Source: Pyrrhosoma nymphula
Lineage: Eukaryota > Arthropoda > Insecta > Odonata > Coenagrionidae
DNA length: 64,000 bases
Reading direction: 5' to 3'
NCBI GenBank assembly: GCA_963573305.1
Contig: OY754329.1
Coordinates: forward strand, 46,768,417 to 46,832,416
The position numbers were made by a program, and so were the translations under genes. Below the pieces are notes generated by a model. It was not told where the DNA came from. It worked only from the letters and a program-made list of their open reading frames with translations, and ran no database searches. Below are positions 10,801-20,370 of this stretch, one piece after another (within the stretch, counting starts at the first letter, position 1; each line of letters begins with the position of its first letter).

Positions 10801-12836
10801 CGTATCACAAAAAACTGAGCCCGATAGAAAAAATTGATTTAATTTTCAAATTCAGCACCATCGACTCAGCTTAGAACACCATCACATTCCTTTCAACAAA
10901 ACGGTTGTTGACCAGTGTAATCGACCATGTTCGATGGAGTAGAAGCGATGTCCCTCGTCCTCGAACTGGAGTATCTCGGAGATGAAATAGTTTTGGTCAC
11001 CTTCTTTTATCAAGTGAATTATAATTAGAACTATTAAAACTAATATTTTTTTGGGAATGGGTTGTATTATTTGATGTAGTACTTCTTGGGCTTTTCTGGA
11101 CCTTTCCAAAATTTCAAGCTAATTTTTACAATGTAAAAAGCGTAAAATTATCAAATTTAATCTTGTTCATGTCAGATTTCGCGTATTGGGTGAAGTTTAT
11201 CAAGGACTCAGATGAATAGCTTTTTGAGAATAATAGGGGCATAGTAATAAACATAAAACTGGTGTCTGATATACTTGGTGGATTTCCACTGGTTGTTCCT
11301 CATGAAAGGAAGTTTCAACTGATTTTTTTCTTGATCATTCAGCTTATTTGGAGCTTCTTTATTAATGGGAATGGTAGTTTTTCCGTTTTTTTACCATTTG
11401 CATCAGGGACATTTCATTTGCATTAATCGAGGTAAAGTGGCATCTGATGTGGAGTTCTTTATTAAAATTTTCTTTGGGTAGCGTAATGTTTAGTAGCCTA
11501 TTGCTGTATGCAAGAGTATTAGCCCTGACTTTGTGGAAACATAATATATCCATCTTGAAGAAAGATAAAACAGAAACACTAGTTAAAGTTTCTGCACTTT
11601 AAATAGCCACAACTCAAGGTTTCGACACGCTAAGGAATCATAAAGGTGTAGTTTTAAAACATCTCCGATGATGGTGGAGGGTACCGACACCTTCGTCTTT
11701 GGTAATTAAAAGCGTGGAAATTTTAACTGGTATTTCTCTTTCTTCAAGATAGCCTATCGGACATTGAGTTTAAAGCTGCAATCAAAGTTGTATGGTGTGG
11801 GAGAACACGAGTAACGATGGATGACTACATCCGTTCCTTCTAACTTCTAAACTATCTAGTGTACACATTTTTGGTTGGCAACGACCTCTTACGATGGAAA
11901 CACTGCCCTCCGGATCGATTATTGAAGCTAAATATCGCATGACTTGATGATGTCTGCACTGTCGCGTCCTCCGCGTTTTATATATATGAAAAAGTGTGTC
12001 AACCCTCCTGAAACGACTGTCTTGAGTTTGAAATGTATTCGTAAATAATCTATTCCATCCTAAATTCAAATTATTTAAAAATATTTTAAGGAATTTCTCC
12101 AGAATTCGTAAAAAATATCTGTCGTAATTCCTTAGAAATTCATAAATGCTTTATGTAGAAATTCTTTAAGAAGATCTGTAGGATTTATTTGAACTTGCCC
12201 GCTTTGGCTTAACCTAGTTAACTCATTTACAAATATCATTATTGGGTTCATCTTTGTAAAACACCTCAATTGTCCATTAGCTAGTGGCTTTATTTTCTGC
12301 TTATATTAAACTCCTTCGAAATTGGGATAACTCGCTTAGGAATACCGAGAGATTTTCCATTGATTTTTCAAAGCATCCTGTAATTCATCGAAACTACAAT
12401 TACGGGATATTAAGGGCTTTGCTCAAGTTCCGTTGAAACCTTCAAAAAAGATAATGATCTAATGGATAGTACGATATTTTCTGTGCCCTTAGTTAAGTTA
12501 GAAGTTTGTACGGAATTTTCGGCTGAGAAAACATGGACTGATCGAAAGAACAGCAATTGGGAAGAACTACATACAAAAACCAAGGATGTAATACATGAAG
12601 CGAAAAATAAGGTATGCACAAGTTAGAAAATTAAAAAAAAATAAAGTGGTCAACCAACTAAAGATTTGAGTTAAGGGGTGTAGAAGACCTATCTTTTGGT
12701 TGATGACTGCTGATAATGTGCCTTCTGTCGGTATTTCAATATAGCACTAAAATTACAATTTCTATGTGGAACATATATAGGAATGAGTTTTACCCAGGGA
12801 AGTATAAATTGCACTGTACGCACTCATTGTCCTCCC
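10801..12836. other. Non-coding DNA without recognised features
   Basis: Open frames up to 95 codons occur (for example 11782-12069, minus) but none has a recognisable domain. Part of 10801-11560 may be further decayed flank of the pseudogene at 9770-10800, since it is interrupted in a similar way, but I cannot show homology. Confidence 0.4.
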
Positions 12837-13185
12837 TACAATTGTGTGAAATTCACAGTGAAAAAATCGCCTGGACTGGGATTCGAACCCAAACCCCCCG
12901 ATTACGCGCCGAGTGCTCTACCAGTTAAGCCACCCAGGCGTCATCTCTCACTGTGAATTTTATGGAGGATTTAAGGAGCGAGATGTCTTCACAGGTACCG
13001 TGCATACAATGCCAAAGTACCCGTGTGCGAACGCTAAGCGCTACTGCCTACGAGGTTAAGCCAAACTTTAAACACAAAGGTGTTTACTTTGAATAATTCA
13101 AAGAACTGCGGAACTGGCCGCGCAGTAACTTTAACGGAGTCACCCGCTAGTGGTCACACAATTTTGTGTAATTCACAGTGAAAAA
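12837..13185 (-). mobile_element. tRNA-derived SINE, family A, copy 2
   Basis: This is the best-preserved copy. On the minus strand a body (13185 to about 12945) leads into a 73-nt tRNA-like head (12940-12868), followed by the start of another body (12867-12837). The body shares with copy 1 the segments GTTTAAAGTTTGGCTT, GTACTTTGGCATTGTATGCA and GAAGACATCTCGCTCCTTAA. Body before and body after the head imply an array unit of roughly 320 bp. The 13185 end abuts an oppositely oriented head (next entry), giving a local inversion. Confidence 0.8.
12868..12940 (-). other. tRNA-like SINE head with full cloverleaf potential
   Basis: The 73-nt sequence has a perfect 7-bp acceptor stem (CGCCTGG with CCAGGCG), an A-box-like TGGCTTAACTGG, a T arm TGGG TTCGAAT CCCA and a possible anticodon stem CTCGG/TCGGG. 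The anticodon loop (CGCGTAA) lacks the universal U at position 33. Two more copies sit in SINE bodies, so I read this as a SINE promoter head rather than a functional tRNA gene. Confidence 0.75.
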
Positions 13186-13370
13186 ATCTAGCACTAGAGT
13201 AGAGAATCTAGCAGTAGAGCACTCGGCGCGTAATCGGGGGTCTGGGTTCGAATCCCAGACCAGGCGAATGATTTTTTCACTGTGAATTTCACACAATTGT
13301 GTGGCCACTAGCGGGTGACTCCGTTAAAGTTACTGCGCGGCCAGTTCCGCAGTTCTTTGAATCCTCCCTA
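13186..13370 (+). mobile_element. tRNA-derived SINE, family A, copy 3 (head 5'-truncated)
   Basis: A partial tRNA-like head (13208-13266, starting at the D arm and ending CCAGGCG) carries an intact B box, GGTTCGAATCC. It is followed by about 100 bp of the same body as copies 1 and 2 (TTTTTTCACTGTGAATTTC, then GCGCGGCCAGTTCCGCAGTT). It is head-to-head with copy 2. The join at 13165-13207 contains a short duplicated TAGCA/AGAATC patch. Confidence 0.78.
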
Positions 13371-13371
13371 C

Positions 13372-13840
13372 TTTATTTTACGGCAGTGAAACCTGGGTAT
13401 GTCAGGATAACCATAAGAGTAACCTAAATGCTGTGGAAATGTGAAGTCTTTGTTGCTTAAGTGGGATGGATAGGGTCAGAAATGAGTGGCGGGTAAAAAA
13501 TGTGGGTTGGATGCTCTAGTAATGGACATATGTGAAAGGAGTGTGCTTCGTTGGTTTGGCCTCGTCGAGAGAATGGAAGGTAGTCGAAAGTACGAAACAG
13601 ATATAAGATAGTAGAGTCAATAGTATGAATAGAAGGGGTACATCGCGAAAGCAATGGGTAAATTTGGAGTAGGGACTCTAAGGAAGTGGAATAAGAGAAG
13701 TTAGTAGAGAAATAATTGGAGAGCGTTTATGAAGCAATACATGAGTGTAAGATATAGCAATAACTAGGTTATTTGACTTTTACTACCCAGAAATGGAATG
13801 GCGTAATCGGTAGAGTAATGTAATGTATTCTTATTTTATA
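13372..13840 (+). pseudogene. C-terminal remnant of a non-LTR retrotransposon ORF2
   Basis: The plus strand encodes, with frameshifts, LLYFTAVKPG/YGSETWVCQ, RVRNEW and CERSVLRWFGLVERMEG, and closes near FDFYYPEMEW. The Y-G-S-E-T-W and L-R-W-F-G-H-V-E-R-M patterns are typical of the region downstream of the reverse transcriptase in several insect LINE clades. Stops and single-base shifts interrupt it throughout. The minus-strand open frame at 13457-13654 is a shadow. Confidence 0.6.
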
Positions 13841-13879
13841 GTCCTAAATATCCTAAGTAGCCTTTAATTACGGTGACGC

Positions 13880-14350
13880 CGACTAAGACTTATGCGAAGT
13901 GGGGTGAGAATAGGTGGTACACCTCCTTGCCGCAGACAAAAATCTCATTCGCCCCCAACTTCTTTTCCTGTCAAGTCGTGCTCACCATCTCTTTCTCGTA
14001 TACCTAGGTCTCCAGACACAAAAGCATCCACCCACAACTCATCCTTCATCGTGTTGTGGGCGCCTTATCTCAGCTCGTGGTTTCCTCCACCGTCTCACAC
14101 ACCCTTCCCCAGGAATCCGGGCCACCCCGCCCGCCACACCCTCGACCTACACCTCCCCCACCGGCTGGGAGATCTGCGCATGCGCCCTTGACTCTCTTAA
14201 ACTCGAAACGATCGACGCCGTGAGGGAATTGAGGCTAGGTGGGAAACGGGGTGCGATCTCCGATTGAACCTGTCGTGCCCCTGATGTCGCCCGCCGTAGT
14301 TGACCACGAAAAGAGAGGAGAAATTCAGGCGCTCGCAAAAGCTGGTGGCT
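13880..14350. other. GC/CpG-rich block, possible old promoter
   Basis: About 450 bp with high C content and CpG, overlapped by three mutually exclusive open frames (99, 117 and 76 codons) without recognisable domains. The composition resembles that of 6173-6590. No start codon with a donor site could be chosen, so no gene is called. Confidence 0.3.
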
Positions 14351-14538
14351 GATGTGAGTCGGGCGATTCTGGGACAGGATGAATTATTCCACCGAAAAAT
14401 TCGTATCGCCAGTGATGGATGAAGCAAGAAACAGACATTGCTTAGAGTAGCCGAAGCATAGAAGGCATTTTATCAGAAAGAGTATATTAATAATTAATAT
14501 AAATAATATATTCATCTGCTAAACACGCACGTTTTTAA

Positions 14539-14774
14539 CCCTTTAACTGCTCCCATCGTCTATTGGCGATTTGAAGTCTGTTTTATGGTTTTCGTAAAAA
14601 AATGTTCAACAATTAGTGTTCAACAGTAAAAACAGACGATAATTACTCATTGTAAATTTTAAAACTAATTTTCCTTTAAATAAAAAGTGACAAATTTTAA
14701 AATTACGCAAAAATTTAGAAAAAAGTTTGCGTTTGGGGAGAGCTATATTTCAGATTATTTGCGCAGTTAAAGGG
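14539..14774. mobile_element. piggyBac-like MITE, 236 bp
   Basis: Perfect 12-bp terminal inverted repeats, CCCTTTAACTGC and GCAGTTAAAGGG, are flanked on both sides by TTAA (14535-14538 and 14775-14778). A TTAA target duplication with TIRs beginning CCC is the hallmark of the piggyBac superfamily. The AT-rich interior codes for nothing, so the element is non-autonomous. The subterminal words CGTCTATTGGCGAT and ACAGACGATAAT may be secondary binding sites. Confidence 0.8.
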
Positions 14775-15078
14775 TTAAAAGTATCTTTGTTTGGTTAAAA
14801 AAATCTGCCCTGTGGCATGCCGCGGGTACTTTCCCGCCCTCTCAACTTAAATCACAACTATGTTGGCAGCCTTGTCTACAGTGTGGTCTCCTCCCCTCTT
14901 CGATTCTTTGCTTACTACTCCCACTTCCTTCCCTTCCTTGACATATCGCTTTTCGCATGTGACTGCCGCCAAGTTTTGTAGCCACTACGATGCGTCCGTC
15001 GAATTGAATGTTAAATGGTGAACCTCTAGGCGCCTTTCGTTATTGTTATCGAAATACCGATAACTCTTTCCTTCTTAA

Positions 15079-15251
15079 GGTTACACGACTTGCTAAGGGT
15101 AAGACCCGTGTCTCGATTGAAATTGTTCTTTTTTAGCTGTATCTCAACGGCTTAAAAATTAAAGGCCGTTTTTTCAAAGCTGTTGATATACGGTTAAAAA
15201 ATAAGAATTCCAACCAAGACACGGATTTTAACCTTAGCAAGTCGTGGAACC
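15079..15251. repeat. Inverted repeat made of two PLE endonuclease C-terminal fragments
   Basis: The left arm (15079-15145) and right arm (15185-15251) are imperfect reverse complements. The outer ends are GGTTACACGACTTGCTAAGG and its counterpart CCTTAGCAAGTCGTGGAACC. Read outward, each arm encodes the N-F-N-R-D/N-x-N-Q-D ... L-S-K-S pattern of the C-terminal end of Penelope-like endonuclease ORFs. The right arm continues into the PLE 3' end at 15185-15530. Confidence 0.65.
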
Positions 15252-15530
15252 CGATTTTAAAGAAAACTAAGTACGATAGAATTCCTCTTTTCTATCGCAA
15301 TTTTGAAGATTCCTCCGGCCAATCAGCCAATCCGGCCAATCAGCTGTCATCTGATTGTTGTAACCGATTAAAGGCTAATATTGTTTATACTCAACGAAAT
15401 ATACTCACCCGGATGACGATGGACGAGTCGTCCGTTGAAACGTGAGTGCTGATTACAACTTTAACCCGGTGGAATTCCCGAGAACATTTCACAAGCATCA
15501 TTCGCCGCGAAAGAATAAAGCGTGCCTGTC
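15185..15530 (+). pseudogene. Penelope-like element 3' end
   Basis: The frame encodes NKNSNQDTDFNLSKSWNPIL, matching the conserved end of PLE ORFs (pattern N-F-N-R-D-x-G-Y-x-L-S-x-W-x-P-L/I-L). It stays open through 15439 before a stop. The downstream part holds a CCGGCCAATCAG repeat, a hammerhead-like core (15411-15447) and the tail CCCGAGAACATTT...ATTCGCCGCGAAAG. That tail matches the outer part of the foldback at 61511-62002 (CCCGAGAAGAGTTTACTCAT...ATTCGCCGGGAAAG). The copy is 5'-truncated, with no reverse transcriptase. Confidence 0.65.
15411..15447 (+). ncRNA. Hammerhead-like core in a PLE 3' tail
   Basis: Reads GGA-TGACGA (15414-15419), an extra T, then GGACGAGTCGTCC, which folds into a 4-bp stem with a GAGTC loop, then GTT and GAAACG. 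The first base of the CUGANGA box is G-A instead of C (C3 lost), so catalysis is unlikely as written. The layout, including the extra U before stem II, is shared with other cores in the window. Confidence 0.4.
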
Positions 15531-16769
15531 TTACTTAATTTCGTCAGAGCTGAACTCTTAAAGAAAATATTTAAGCATTTTGAAGCCTGCAAAAGTAATG
15601 TTCCGTGAAATATGGCTCGAATAACTATACGTTTTTGTACCCATGCCCAAGACCATCTTATTTAACGCACACCCCCTCTTCGGAACCTATTCCTTTCCGG
15701 ATAGACTCCCACGCTCCTACTCCGTTCAAAGGATCCTTCTCAACAGCGCTCTGCGGCCCTCCTACGCTGCCAGCGTCTTGTCACCCTTCTCCCATCCAGC
15801 CCTGTCCTTCACGCGCAGACCCAGTGTGCTTCTGACTTGCTCCTTTCTTCCATGCGTCCTAAGACGTTAATCCCACGTGCGTAAGACTTAGTCTTGTGGG
15901 TATTTCTTTAGTGATAGTGGAAGTAGTGGTAAATACGGGAGTTAACCGACGACAGAGATAAATGTCCCATGGATAAGGGTAGGTTTGTATAGGCAGGAGT
16001 TCCTTTCTCCTACCTGTACATACTGCCCTTCTCTTTAGAAATACGCTGTCAGTAGTTGGGATTCTTATGAGTTAGGCTTAAATACGGAGTTGAAACGTGT
16101 GCGACGTAGTAAGGGAAGATATTTAAAAGGACGTTGTTATTAATTTTATTCGCACTGCATGTCTACGACAACAACAAGTATATGAATGAACATTTGACCG
16201 TTGGTTAAAGCCTACAATAAATCTTTTAAGTAGGTACGAAATCGATCAACTGAATGACGACGTCAAAAACGTTTTGATAACCCTAACACACTGTGGCCGA
16301 TTTGATAATGAGCATAGAATTAAGATTACTGAAAAATGGTAAAATTGAAAATAGTATTTTTTGCATTAGGGTTTAGTGTTTACATTTAAAGACGTACTGA
16401 ACTGGTTACACGACGGGTTTCTTAAAGAAAACATTATTCAACAAAAATATAGAAGATTCCGCGAATTTAACTTAAGTTACTAGCTTCATTGATGCTCCAT
16501 ATTTCAGTTGGGAACGCATATTGCAGTTAACGCTAAAAAGTGTTTGGTGATAAACTTTCAAAGGTTTACTGTCAGATTGGTAAACTCGCAGTGCTAGTTT
16601 CAGACAGTCACACTATCACTATCATTCTCATCTCAGCATCTTTTTGGCACCAGTGAATAGTCTCCAAAAATCGAAAAAAACGGAATATGACCGGCAAATA
16701 ATGAAATGTAGTGGCATATTTCGACTTGTCCCGGTTTTTGCGTTTAATTTAATTCCAAGATAATAGCGC

Positions 16770-17480
16770 AGGTGGCAGTTATAAATGCAGCCAATTTGTA
16801 AACCCGTCCAATGCCATTTTGGAACTAAACCTTATACCACAGGGCATATGCCATCACTGATGCAGATTCGCTCACCAAAGAAAAACATCACCTCCTGCAC
16901 ACGCTCCCAATGAACGGCTATAGACGACAACTGATACGAGGCATACGGGAAACGTAATGTGGACAAGAAGAGAACCATGGAAGCCGAATTACAGGAGGAG
17001 GCGAAGGCATACACTCTCTTACCATACGTTGCCGGGACTTCATAGAGGATCGTAAGAGTTCTCTCCAAGGACGTCGTCTTGACGAGATTCAAATGCGAAA
17101 AGAAGACCACTGACCTCCTTCAAACCGGAAAAGATCGACACCCGTTTGACATTTACGAAAGAGTGTACGAAGTAACGTGTAGCCCCGGCAAATCGTATAT
17201 CGGCCGATTATCGAGATCCCTGAAATGTAGAATAGGGAACTCCAAGGGGCGACCGAAAAGAAACATTTTCGCCATTCCGCGGTTGCATAGCACGCCTGGT
17301 CAGTACTCGGCCAGGTCATAAACTTTAAAAATTGCAAGATCATCGCCTGAGAAAATAAATATTTCCCTCGGAAGATACGAGAGGTGATTGAAATAGCCAT
17401 AAACGCAGAAAACGTCAACAGGGAAGACGGCTAACCTCTCTCCTCAACGTTCAAACGACACAAGCGAAACTTTTGTCCCT
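16770..17480 (+). pseudogene. Penelope-like element fragment: RT thumb/linker plus GIY-YIG endonuclease
   Basis: Concatenated frames give, in order: HRAYAITDADSLTKEKHHLL and MNGYRRQLIRGI (post-RT segment typical of PLEs, with E-x-x-H-L and N-G-Y); YTLLPYVAGTS (L-P-Y-V-x-G-x-S linker); VYEVTCSPGKSYIGRLSRSL (GIY-YIG core, with GIY as RVY and YIG intact, then the catalytic-type Arg); and FPRKIREVIEIAINAENVNRED (C-terminal part with the metal-binding-type Glu region). PLEs encode a telomerase-like reverse transcriptase fused to this endonuclease. The RT catalytic part is missing upstream, and there are at least two frame changes plus stops (for example before RIVRVLSK at about 17045, and near 17350), so the copy is inactive. 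The open frame 17079-17321 covers the endonuclease core. Confidence 0.82.
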
Positions 17481-17792
17481 TAAAATGGATCAACGCGGGA
17501 AACTCCGAGTAAACGGAACTCATCAAATCACCGCGGAAGCCTCCATACCACTGATGTTTATATTTTGTAAACATTAGAGGCTTCCTCCAAATATTGGACT
17601 AATTTATAGTGAAATAACCTACGAAACGTATATATAAATGAAATATATGATTGTAAGATTTGCATGACTGTGTATTTTTCCTGTCATTTTTTACGGGTTA
17701 TCAGCTTGTACACCTATGTTCAGTTAATTACTGAATATTGTAATTATATATAATATCAGAAGGACTGAAGGCGTCACTTTGTGGAACCGCGT

Positions 17793-18179
17793 AATATTCA
17801 TGGTAACCAATAAAAATATACGTTTTCAATTCCACCCAATTTTCATTTGAACCGATCCAGGTTTCGACAGCTTACCCGCTTGAACTTAGGTCACCCTAGG
17901 CTAAGCTCATTTCTTTCGGTTCCCCACCCCCTCTCATTCCTATCCTAACCTCACTTCCTTTTTCAACCGTTATTTCCCCAGCCCTTACCTCCCCCCTCCC
18001 CCACCACATCGCCACGAATATATGACGAAGTGGATATACGAATATATGGACCTCGTATAAGGCTGCGCTCAGATATGCTTTGTACCTTGATAATGACATA
18101 AGTTGTCGAAACCTTGGTCGGTTCAAATTAAAATTGTGTGGAATTGACAAAGTATATTTTTATTGGTTACCATGAATAT
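17793..18179. repeat. Foldback repeat with hammerhead-like half-cores
   Basis: Arms of about 85 bp (outer ends ATATTCATGGTAACCAATAA and its complement) flank a 210-bp pyrimidine-rich spacer. The right arm reads CTTGATAATGAC...GTTGTCGAAACCTTGG on the plus strand. This resembles the CUGANGA-U-GAC...GUC-GAAAC layout with a degraded first box. The left arm carries TGTCGAAACCTGG on the minus strand. It lies about 300 bp downstream of the PLE endonuclease fragment and could be its 3' terminal structure, although shared ancestry is not proven. Confidence 0.6.
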
Positions 18180-18189
18180 GTATAATAAA

Positions 18190-19750
18190 TAAGTTATTGC
18201 GTCATGAATATTGATATGTTTACATCATACACGTTATAACTGTTTACATATAGCATCTAATGTGATCTCTAATATGACTGGAGAAACTTTTTCCCTCCAA
18301 CTACCGTCAACCTAATCACGAATTGGCGAAACGAATTGGCAGGTATAATTGAGCCGTAATAATTAGGTACTGATTGTACTCTATTTGTTGATGGAAAACA
18401 GATTATTTCAAAAATAAGTCATCACTGTGGCATGTAAGCGCAAGAAAAGGGAATCTAAAATGACGTCATTAACGTAAAAATGTTTATTTTACCCAAATAA
18501 TGGCACACATTTCAGCTACTTACATTTAGCCCCCGACGCACGACTGTGATGGGTCGCTCGGTGACAAGACTGAAACGTGTGCTTTCTTACCAAATTGATA
18601 ATTTCAAGCGCACTAGGTACTAAAATTCTCTCCCGAATTACAAAACAATAAGCGTCACCATAATTTTGCCGTGTCTGGCTGTTGTGTTCGCCGGATTCAC
18701 TATAGAAATTCTAGATTCTCCCTTGAAAAAGTTAATTGATAGCTTCATATTTACAAAATTCATCTATTGTGAGTGCCATAAAATTATGCGAAGTTCATAC
18801 CATTGTTCATTGTCACATACTGCATTTTGAGTCACATAGAGAATACCGACAGGTTATAGGAAGTAAAGCACATGAATTAGCATTACTGAAACATTGTGAA
18901 CAACAGCAAATCAAAACTAATCGAACGGCCAAATTTTGAAGTTTTTTTGTGAATGGTAATCCCTAAGAAATTCAAATTACGTGAACTTATGACAAATAAA
19001 AATGGTAGAAAGGTGAAATTCTGGTGCCCTAGGTTTAAATTTAAAGGAGAGATAAAATTATGAGAAGGATGAAAAATTACCCAGCCGCAGTTCAAATGTA
19101 AGAGGCCCTCAATTGCTGCGTTCATTCGTTCGACTGATCTGTGGTGCGTATTTTGTTTAAGGCGCTTACTTTTGACTGTTTTTTTTTATTTAATTGTCAC
19201 CCACACTCCACAAGTGGAGTGGGAGCGAGAGTAGAAAAGGCTCCCGAAGGATTTGAGTGACTTATCCATCAATTTTGCTGCTAGCCATCCAAACCGATCC
19301 CACCTACAGCACTCCATTGTTCTTTATAATGAGATACAAAGTCCTTCAATCCACCAGCAAATGCCATTCGAAAATAACTTATCTGCTAAAAAAATAAATT
19401 GGATTATCCTCTAACTTCAAAGTTGTGCTTTTTCCTCAAAATCTGCTATGTACTTAGAATATAAGCTCACACTTCTCCAATTATCATTATCTTTTGTTTG
19501 TGCTTTCTGGTGCCGTAAAAATGTGATAAAAATTAAAAGGAATGAGATAAATTGCTTTTGTTAACGTCATATCACCTACTACTTCACCATTTTTGACTAT
19601 GGACAATATGTTCTTGGCTAACAAGAGAGTTTAAAATCTGTATTTATATATTTTCCTGGAATTAGATCAAGGTTTTTTTATCGTACACGAGTACTTTACT
19701 ACTTTATTATTCAATAACTCACCAGAACATTTTTCATGAAAACAAGAAAT
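18190..19750. other. AT-rich DNA with one weak hammerhead-like motif
   Basis: No gene is recognised. At 18543-18590 (plus) the sequence CTGTGATGGGTCGC...TGACAAGACTGAAACG recalls the same repeat family, but the first box is broken. The rest shows only short chance frames. Confidence 0.4.
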
Positions 19751-19799
19751 TTCATTCATTCATTACAGTAATCTACCGGTCAGAGGAACGTTGTAATGA

Positions 19800-20370
19800 A
19801 ATTCAGAGAATATCCAACGAACTCTTACACTTGCCGTAAGAAGTAACGCCCCTTTCTACCTCTAGCATTTCTTTCTTCATCTCAGCATAAGTCCAACCTT
19901 TCTTCATCCCGTCCATAAAGCCTATTCTTTTCCAAGCCGCTTACCCAACATCCTACCCTCTATTACGGCCTTCAACCCTCCTCCACACGCACATCTCGAA
20001 AGCCTTCAGCCTATTTTCGTCTTCCTTTCTCAAGGTCCACGTTTCTGCCCCGTACAACCCCACATGCCATATCAAGCTCTTCACCAGCCTCTTTTAACAT
20101 CCTTAAAGTCCCCGTCATCAGCTCCCTTCTATTATTGAACGCTACCTTCGCTAGCGCTATTCTCCTCCTAATGTCTTTTCTACTATGTCCTGTTTCTTCA
20201 AGCGTACTACCCAAGTAATTAAATTGTTCGACTTGCTCCAGTTTGTGACTTCCTACTCTTATCACCAGCCTCACTTTCTTTGTCCTAGAGAATCTCATTA
20301 CTTTAGTTTTCTTATTATTAATCTTCATTCCGTATTCCTCGCGCTGCATTTCCAGTGCATCTACTAAAGT
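19800..20370 (-). pseudogene. C-terminal part of the RTE-like ORF
   Basis: The frame continues KINNKKTKVMRFSR, QVEQFNYLGSTLEE, DIRRRIALAKVAF and, after a shift near 20095, SLIWHVGLYGAETWTLRKED, then VIEGRMLGKR and WTYAEMKKEMLEV. This is the usual post-RT domain of such LINEs. The segment normally between the W-R-R and V-I-E-G motifs is missing (about 30-60 codons). Confidence 0.75.

Noticed and set aside
12868..12940. Functional tRNA gene
   Set aside because: It folds as a cloverleaf, but the anticodon loop lacks U33, and related heads sit in the same SINE body at 8332 and 13208.
13892..14267. Pro/Ser-rich 99- and 117-codon frames
   Set aside because: They result from C-rich composition. 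Neither shows conserved motifs, and both lack a convincing exon boundary.
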